A stretch of DNA of 64,000 nucleotides from Anisus vortex (Eukaryota > Mollusca > Gastropoda > Planorbidae). The stretch covers positions 9,131,026-9,195,025 of the forward strand of contig OX421499.1 of the NCBI GenBank assembly GCA_949126835.1. The letters run 5' to 3'. Under the pieces are notes generated by a model. The model searched no databases. It was not told where the DNA came from and saw only the letters and a program-made list of their open reading frames with translations. Of the stretch, positions 57,191 to 64,000 are shown one piece after another. Made by a program: the position numbers and the translations under genes. How positions within the stretch are numbered: position 1 is the stretch's first letter; each line of letters starts with the position of its first letter.

Positions 57191-57789
57191 ATAATTGAGC
57201 TGCAAATGTTTTTCTTTTTACTTTTGGTACCTTGAGTTAGAGATGAAAGAACATAATTTAATGTATAAAAGTTGTAGTTCTTTACATTACCCATTCACTT
57301 TCAACTTATGAATCAAATATTTAAAAAATATCCAACCAATTCGGCAACATTGTTTTAATTAACTCCTTTTTAAATTTTAAATGTATTTTGTTCCGTCTTT
57401 AAGATAACATTTCTAAGACAATACTTGAATCTTGCTTAATCTGGGCACCGTGTTATTAAATCATATGGAGAGACTTGCAGTGGGCGGAGCTAAAGCTAAA
57501 TGTGGGGTTGTAGTTGTAATGAAGGGTTGGGTGAAAGTTTCAAAGATGTTCTCAAAGTGCGTTTAAATTGGATGTGTTTGTATGTGTTTATCTAAACGTG
57601 AGATAGTTGTTATGGGCTATATTGGACTGAAAATGTTTTAGAGCCAACCAATGTCTAACTAAATGTCCAGTTGGTTTTATTCTCTTATGTATCAATATAA
57701 AGCTTGATACAGTAAGTCCTGGATCGGTAACTATGGCAAAAATAAACTCCTTAAGTCCACTTTCACAGTTTAGTTGCAAAGTTTAATGT

Positions 57790-57962
57790 AAAATAAGAAT
57801 AAGAATAAGAATGGGCATTTCTATAGAGCTTCTATCCATGCTATTAAATTAGCATGCTCAGCGCGCTCTTGGTGTGATTTGCAGTGGCAGATGTATTAGC
57901 CAAAGAGAAAGGTCTTCAAGTTCTTTTTTAAAGTTTCTCTTGTCCCAGATTCTCTCAGTGTA
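57790..57962 (-). mobile_element. CR1/L2-like LINE A, 3' end fragment
   Basis: TTAGCCAAAGAGAAAGGTCT, CAGATTCTCTCAGTGTA and an (AATAAG)n tail, as at 35109 and 7955. Confidence 0.8.
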
Positions 57963-58069
57963 CACCTCTAATTACAACTTGAAATGAACACCATAATACT
58001 GGAAATGTATAAATAAATAATAATTAATACATAATAAAATATAGTACAAAAAAATAATTTGTTTGACAT

Positions 58070-58345
58070 TACTAAAATCAAATTTGTTAACTTTAATGAA
58101 ATTAAAGGGGGATAATTAATCTGTTTACTTGGTGTTAATATTTCTATGTTTTTTTCTTTCTTTTTTTTCAAAATAGTACAATGCATACAATTTATACATG
58201 TAATAATGTTAAAATTATTAAAAGATAGTTGAAAATAATGTAAATACAATATAATTAAATATTTTATCTTTACACTTTTGAACATTAGATTTTGTACCCA
58301 GTTTGTATGATTTACCTGGGCGTCTTTTTCATATATATTATTAAT
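58070..58345 (+). mobile_element. hAT 3' non-coding fragment
   Basis: Matches the region after the transposase in the copy at 35.8-37.1 kb: GGGGATAATTAATC, TTAATATTTCTA..TGTTTTTTTC and TACCCAGTTTGTATGATT. No ends. Confidence 0.55.
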
Positions 58346-58799
58346 TTTGCCGAGCTGCAGCATTAGTGTTGAATCAAATTATCACATAACTAATGTGTGT
58401 TGTTAAGAGAGAAAGCAAAAAGACTATTACAATACAAACTGGAGTGAGAACGTTTCTTTTCGGTATTAAGTTTTTGTTCTTTTTCATTGCCGCCACATAA
58501 AAACAACAGCAGAAGAATTGGGAAAACCAGATAACACCATCGCGTTCAATATAGTATTTCTCGCGTTCAACATAGTAAATGAACGGAAATGGCCATTTCT
58601 ATGTACGGTTATATTTATTTGCATAGTTAGATATAACATTTGGGATTTTTTAAAATCAACACATTCATGATTATAAGTCATAAATTAAAATTCGCTTTAT
58701 ACATTTAACATATGTTCTGATCAATCAAACTGCGAAGGAGCCTATAGCTAACATATATATATATAAACAAACAAACAAACTCACGGTAATTATATAACT

Positions 58800-60100
58800 G
58801 TTTAACTGAGATGTCCTATAATGTGTCTGAAGTCTCTATTTAGCATGGATTAATAATTAAGCGGAAAAGTTACTTAGTAATCATACAAACTGCGTAGCTA
58901 ATGTTATGTTTAAAAATATACATATTAATTCTTTAGTCATATAATATTTATATTATTTTCAAAAAATTGTTACAGTTTGATCATTTCAAAGTTATAAAAT
59001 GTAGGCCATTTATTGTTTTATAAAAGAAAAAAAAATATTAGAAATATTAGCTCAAATAAAATGGGTTACTTATCACACTTTAATTAAAAAAGCGCGTCCA
59101 CATTTGATTCAATAGTGACGCCAAATAAGTTATGTTTTGTAATATAACAAATATTACTGACTAATTATATGTCTTTTAATAAATCCAACAAAAAGGTATT
59201 CATTATAAGATTTAATTATTCGATAATTAAAATAATTTACGTTAATCACTTGTGAATAAACATTTCTGCATTAATTGTTTGTCCATTTAAGGAATGTATA
59301 TTTTAAACATCAATAATTACAGAAATTACGTAATATAGAGCTAATAAATAGGACTCTTGAATTTATTAAATAAATAATACAAATAATTTTGTTTTAGAAT
59401 TGCTTTTTTATGTTTAATTAAAGAAGATGAGCATAAAATCTCGTTTAAATGTAATTAGTCTGCATCAATTAATGAGCGACTGTCTTGAATGCAATTTGCT
59501 AATGTCAGATACATATTTAGTCACTTCAGAGTGGTCAAGTGTAAGTGACCTCTGTGTATGCGCAAAACAGCTTTAATGTGCGCTAAAATCTTTTCACAAG
59601 TGTAAGTTGAACCAAAAGCTGAAAATATTTTTATGTTTTTAAATTCAACTTGCTGCATTTTTAACATTGTTGTAGTAATATCAAACCAGTTAGGCTTGGT
59701 GTGATATGAAAACACGAGTCCATCAATTTGAAATCTTGCCTTTAATTAGCAACATCCGCTTTGATTGTTTCGAAGTACTTCTGAAAATGCTCAACTATCT
59801 ATCTTAAAATATATGCTTTAATTTAGGGATATACATGTAGTTTAATTTTTTTTAGTTTTATTTCACGGTAATATATGTCCAGTTTCAATGCAATCCATTC
59901 CAGTGGTCCTTGTAAATACAAGGTCAATTCACTGAAATGTGTCGCTATGTCATTCAGAAACATCGGCTACAAAAGACAGTTTTCCTCCTTCAGAACCAGA
60001 AAATGTTGTGGTCTTTTTTATCAATAGAAAACACCTCTTGGAAGTCTCTCGCGTGCCATTGAAAATTGCTCTAAGTGCCAAGTTTCGCACGCTTGTCTTA
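58800..60100 (-). pseudogene. hAT element with decayed transposase, minus orientation
   Basis: On the minus strand 60090-59750 carries the family 5' region (CTTGGCACTTAGAGCAATTT, GGCACGCGAGAGACTTCC) followed by broken codons for a ZBED/FAM200-like transposase (ATHFSELTLYLQ, EHFQKYFETI). 59650-58800 matches the 3' non-coding part. Frameshifted and inactive. Terminal repeats not clear. Confidence 0.65.
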
Positions 60101-60104
60101 GGCA

Positions 60105-60412
60105 AAGAGTAAAGCGATAATAATAAATATGGCATTAAATTCTAATTTAGAAATACAGCACAAAGACAATCTGTCACAATGCTCAGATAAACAAAAGGTA
60201 AAAAATGCGAGAACAAATGCATATAAGTACTCTTTCTTCCCGAGTGGCATCCGGGCATGGAATGGATTACCTGAACAAACCAGGAAAACCCAGTAACTTA
60301 ACATCATTTAAAACACTAATAGAAATGTAAGACTAGACTATAAACCACTTATGTGCGAAGGACGCAATAATATTCTTTATCGAAGGAGCGTCTGTAATGT
60401 ACAAGATAAGAA
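60105..60412 (+). mobile_element. LINE B, best preserved 3' end
   Basis: Plus strand reads YSFFPSGIRAWNGLPEQTRK, then SFKTLIEM with a frameshift, then a 3' UTR ending CGAAGGAGCGTCTGTAATGT. The W-N-x-L-P phrase is the typical end of a non-LTR reverse transcriptase protein. Confidence 0.8.
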
Positions 60413-60670
60413 TAGGGGAGTTAATTCAAGTGTTACTTCCGCTGCCGTGAAATTGAAACAAATAAAAACAAATGTGTAATTTCATTAACCTGAAGCCATG
60501 AGATTAGTTTCGCATTTTGAAATACAACTGACAGAAACGGACAAAAATGTAAAAACGTGAAGCCTGTAGCCTAAAATATGTTTTAAACACTATTTGATGT
60601 TATTAATGACTAGTGCTATCATTTCAAATTTGTTGTTAATGCTCATTGAGAGAAGCTAAACTTAGAAAGA

Positions 60671-60870
60671 TTTTTTCCCTGGTCTTGAGGGTGTCCCTGA
60701 GTCTACCCAGCTCTGATGGGTACCTGACTTTAGGTGCGGTAAAATAAAGGCGGCTGGGCATTGTGCTGGCCTTACAATCCCCTAGTATACCGTGGCCATA
60801 GAAACTGTACGCTGCCTCACCGGCCCCACGGATCAATTTAGTCGAAGTGATATCCGAAGTGATACTTTAC
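60671..60870 (+). mobile_element. tRNA-derived SINE, head-truncated
   Basis: TCTACCCAGCTCTGATGGGT, AGGCGGCTGGGCATTGTGCT and the tail ATCAATTTAGTCGAAGTGAT. Confidence 0.8.
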
Positions 60871-61697
60871 TTTTAAATATAAAAAAAATACGATAAAGAT
60901 AATGCAAAATGTGTTTCATATATTCAAGTAAAAAAAAAAAGGTTAACTTTGAATTATAAAATCTTTTATTAACTCTATAACTGAAGCAGGAAATTAGCAA
61001 GCCCTTTATATATCCTAATTAAATGTTACAACAAACGTAAATTTAATAATAAGCTTCTAATGGATGCAAAGCATTTCATAATAATACATCAAAACAAAAA
61101 AACAAAAATTGTATAGAATGAATAAAGTAGACCACAAATGAGATATTTCAAATAAACAGCCAAAACAACATTCACTACATCCAGTCAAAAAATAACTATA
61201 AACAATTCTTATGCATGTACCAGGGTCAGGGCGACCAGAAACAATAAAAAAAAAGAACGAAAACTAAATACCAATAGAAACTTTCGAACCAAAGTTTATT
61301 GTAATTTTTTTTTTCTTTCTCTCTTGACAACACACATTTTAGCCATTCGTTTCTCTGTCATTTTTACGCTCATAACCACTAGTATAAATATAAAAATGTT
61401 CAATACAGTCAAGCATAACTCAGAATTCAAAGTATGCAATTCAATCATAAATCAAATTCAATGCATACAATTAAAATAACAGCCAATTAATGCGTATAAA
61501 ATAATTATCCAATGCAATTTGACACAACATTTACTGCAGGTGCAACTAAACTATGATTAACATTATTTCAATTATGTACATTATTTACATTTTATTTCAT
61601 TTAAAAAAGGAAAATTGTTTAGTTGTCAGGTAAACAGGTGAATGATAATTAATACTCTTTAGTAGTGCCGGTAAATTTTTCTTCACCATATTTTGGC

Positions 61698-61856
61698 GAC
61701 CCCGAGTCTTCCCAGTTCCGATGGGTACCTGACATTAGTTGGGGTAAAGTAAAGGCGGCTGGGCATTGTGCTAACCACACAATCCCCTAGTATACCAGGC
61801 CACCGAAACTGGTAAACACTGCTTCACTGGCCCTAATATCAATTTGGACCAATACG
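61698..61856 (+). mobile_element. tRNA-derived SINE, head-truncated
   Basis: CAGTTCCGATGGGTACCTGA, GTAAAGGCGGCTGGGCATTG and ATCAATTTGGACCAA. Confidence 0.8.
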
Positions 61857-62107
61857 GGTAGGCCTACTTATATTCGGGTGTCATGAATGCTGCTCCACGG
61901 TTGTCATAGCTAGTTCAGTTTGAGCCTTTAGTTAAACAATAATCATTTATTTCTTTTACAAAATATCGGTACCTTCATATATAGAATGAAAGAATATATA
62001 AATATAAATGTTTGTTATTGAAAATATTTGATCTTGAAGATACATTAATGTCGTAATTCGTAATTTTTTATAAAAGATGTTTTTACAGGGTCGTTCAATA
62101 GTCTAGA

Positions 62108-62344
62108 GGGCTCGGTGGCCGTGCGGCAGCGCGTTCAACTGTCGTACTGCAGGTCCAGGGTTCGAATTCCGGTAGAGGTTAGGATTTGTTCCCAGGTCTA
62201 TAAGGCGTCCCTTAGTCTACCCAGCTCTGTTGGGTACCTGTCCTTATTTGGGTAAAGGCGGCTGGACATTGTGCTTGCCCCACTATCCCCAAGTATACAG
62301 TGACCACAAAAAGTTGTGTACGCTGCTTTACCGGCCTATATTAG
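62108..62344 (+). mobile_element. tRNA-derived SINE, full length
   Basis: GGCTCGGTGGCCGTGCGGCA (A box), GGGTTCGAATTCC (B box), then body TCTACCCAGCTCTGTTGGGT, AAAGGCGGCTGGACATTGTG and end TACCGGCCTATATTAG. Best plus-strand copy of the family. Confidence 0.88.
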
Positions 62345-62832
62345 TGCCACAAAATCGATTTACATGTAATGTAATTTTTAAACGTACGCTCTCTGAATTA
62401 TTCTTTGAAACGTTACAAAAGCTACACTAGTATTAAATGCATATATTTGTTTTTATATCAAAACTTATCATACAAAGTAGATCTAGTTGTATATATGGTA
62501 AGCCTATTAAAAGAAAATAAAAGTAATGTACAGTAGCGAAAGCTGAGGCGGTAAACATGGACACATTCATGGCTCTTCTAGGCCCACTTTTTTGAGCCCT
62601 TAGTTCAGATAAGGAAGTCTTAAACTCTAGATAATCATGATGGACACAGTTTAAAAAATGACGAATTTTTTAGAACATATTAATGTAAATTATGGACTTG
62701 CAGTTTCTGTCACGGGTTAGTTACTTTTAAACTTCACTACCTCTGGACTTATAAATATAATAAACTTCAATGACTTTTACTGGTCATAGGATAGGAATCA
62801 GTCGATTCTATGCACAAAGGGCTATAACTCAA

Positions 62833-62838
62833 TTTATT
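62833..62838 (-). terminator. Candidate poly(A) signal of second aquaporin
   Basis: AATAAA on the minus strand, about 100 bases past the stop codon at 62939. Position and sequence fit a polyadenylation signal; no transcript evidence is available. Confidence 0.4.
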
Positions 62839-62938
62839 TTAAAATCCGACTTCCACATTACCCATCGCGGTCTTTTAAAAAGGGCTACCTTTGACCTTTA
62901 ACCCTTTTCATTCCTTAAACAAAGAATCAAAAAAATGT

Positions 62939-63337
62939 TTACATTTTTGTTATCGTAAGCCTTCTCTCGGTCGACCAATCGCTGGGGACCATGCACGTGG
63001 TAAGCCCCCGAGTGCTGCCTGCGTCCGAGCTGTCGTCGTTAATGGATCCTGTGCTCTGGACGCTGTTGATTCTCACCACGTTGTTATGGCCGCTGTTCTG
63101 GCGCCCGAATTTCAGGAAGCTCAGTTTCGGATGGGGGAGCGGGCTGTCCACCCGTCTGCTCCCGCCCGGGCTGTCTATGTCCAGCGAGTAGTCCAGGTAG
63201 CGGTCGCGCTTCGCCGACTCGGCTCCGGCCTCGGGGAACCGCATGGAAGAGTCAGACTCTTGAGTCTTGACGGAGAAGACGTGGTGGTACAGGAGGGCCG
63301 CAGTGGTGGAACCGAGACATGGGCCCACCCAGTAGAT
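62939..63337 (-). CDS. Second aquaporin, last coding exon only (gene continues beyond window)
   Basis: After the acceptor TGTACAG the frame reads IYWVGPCLGSTTAALLY, the TM6 start typical of aquaporins, then a tail of about 110 residues ending RRLTITKM. The exon begins in phase 0 at the same place as exon 5 of the aquaporin at 50747-55705. Both tails share a KR..(Y/F)LDY(S/T).D block followed by PG, so the two are paralogs in tandem on the same strand. The exon has 132 sense codons plus stop. Upstream exons, including both NPA motifs, must lie right of 64000; I see none between 63338 and 64000. A plus-strand frame over the same bases is a shadow. Confidence 0.88.
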   Translation of the reverse strand: MYWVGPCLGSTTAALLYHHVFSVKTQESDSSMRFPEAGAESAKRDRYLDYSLDIDSPGGSRRVDSPLPHPKLSFLKFGRQNSGHNNVVRINSVQSTGSINDDSSDAGSTRGLTTCMVPSDWSTERRLTITKM

Positions 63338-64000
63338 CTGTACATGATAAGAAGAAGAAAAAGTGTTCAGTTACTGTAGTGGAATGAATTATATACATAA
63401 AAGATAAACAAATGCGTCCCTTTCATCATAGTTCGGTCCATACACTTAGTGATACAGTTGTCACCAATTTCCATTGCTTGCTTTTAAGATTGTATTGATA
63501 GTGCTTGAAAATACTTGATCTCAAGTTATACATCTAAGAAAGACATTTTTACAGGCTATGTCCAGAGTCCAGATGTTAGTTTTACAAACGACTAATAACA
63601 TCAATAATAGAGTAGTCTTGAGTAGGAAGTGTTTGCACACCGATGGTTATAAGTCGAGAATGCTGATAAATGTTGCAAAGTGATGTAATTAAAGTTGTAG
63701 GTTTTCATGGCTAGTATAGATAACCCATTCCATATCCGAATGCCACTCAGAAAATAAGTTTTAAAATCATTTCATTGCTTAGTCCTAGCATAGAGAACAA
63801 TATTGTTTATAAAGACACAAAACAAAAAATAACACCGTTTTCTCCAATGGAATCACGTGGATTAAGTCAAGTAAGTCAATAAGACAAACAAAAATGTAGG
63901 CATACTAAGGAACCGTATGGAAATGATTTTGATTTAAATTGATATAACTAAGTGAAAGCAAAGAGAAATCAAGGATATTAATGCTACAGTTAGGTGTTTC
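63338..64000 (-). other. Intron of the second aquaporin
   Basis: Starts at the acceptor TGTACAG before the last exon. Contains a LINE B-like fragment at about 63640-63800 (AACCCATTCCATATCCGAAT). No upstream exon is visible before the window ends. Confidence 0.6.

Larger units (their letters stand above)
60871..62830. other. Region between the two aquaporins, no further gene
   Basis: Apart from the two SINEs this is AT-rich unique DNA. I found no extra aquaporin exon (no NPA-like codons or TM6 start). Confidence 0.5.

Noticed and set aside
62891..63379. 162-codon plus frame
   Set aside because: Antisense shadow of the last exon of the second aquaporin, extended into flanking DNA.

Overview
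The window looks like nuclear DNA of an animal, most likely a gastropod or other mollusc. It is AT-rich and intron-containing, and crowded with tandem repeats, (GA)n, (GT)n and (GATA)n tracts, tRNA-derived SINEs, LINE 3' ends and hAT-type DNA transposons. There is no operon structure and no CRISPR array. Mollusc is an inference from repeat style and from the aquaporin and PAN-like proteins; no marker gene proves it.

Genes are few and all lie on the minus strand in the right third. (1) A five-exon aquaporin spans 55705 down to 50747. It has 335 residues, and all four introns are phase 0 with GT..AG ends. (2) The last coding exon of a second, paralogous aquaporin lies at 63337-62939; the rest of that gene is beyond the right edge. 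The two are in tandem, same orientation, about 7.2 kb apart. They share a long C-terminal tail with a KR-x-x-(F/Y)LDY-type block and an RRx(S/T) site close to the C-terminus. (3) A small secreted PAN/apple-like protein of 106 residues lies at 45975-45655. (4) A low-confidence ORF with one strong membrane segment lies near 43.8 kb. I found no convincing gene from 1 to 43 kb.

Region 1-35 kb is dominated by tandem arrays: 37 bp (2.0-3.0 kb), 13 bp (4.5-5.0 kb), 51 bp (11.4-12.0 kb), 40/36 bp (15.4-15.7 kb), a 2-kb GT-rich higher-order array (16.1-18.1 kb), (GA)n then 54 bp (21.2-22.0 kb), 21 bp (26.1-27.4 kb) and 10 bp (29.6 kb). Long open frames in these arrays are by-products of repeat units that lack stops. 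Between the arrays are MITEs, SINEs and LINE tails.

Region 35-41 kb is a stack of nested transposons: a minus-strand CR1/L2-like LINE is split by a LINE tail and a hAT element, which itself contains a second hAT family with a decayed transposase. Region 41-64 kb mixes the genes with SINE copies, MITEs and repeat-filled introns. Intron 2 of the aquaporin alone holds a 22-bp array, a hAT MITE, a SINE, a 62-bp triplicate and a 7-bp array.

The genes point to membrane water or small-solute transport (two aquaporins, possibly controlled by phosphorylation of the tail) and to a secreted PAN-like protein. Nothing in the sequence ties the PAN-like gene functionally to the aquaporins.
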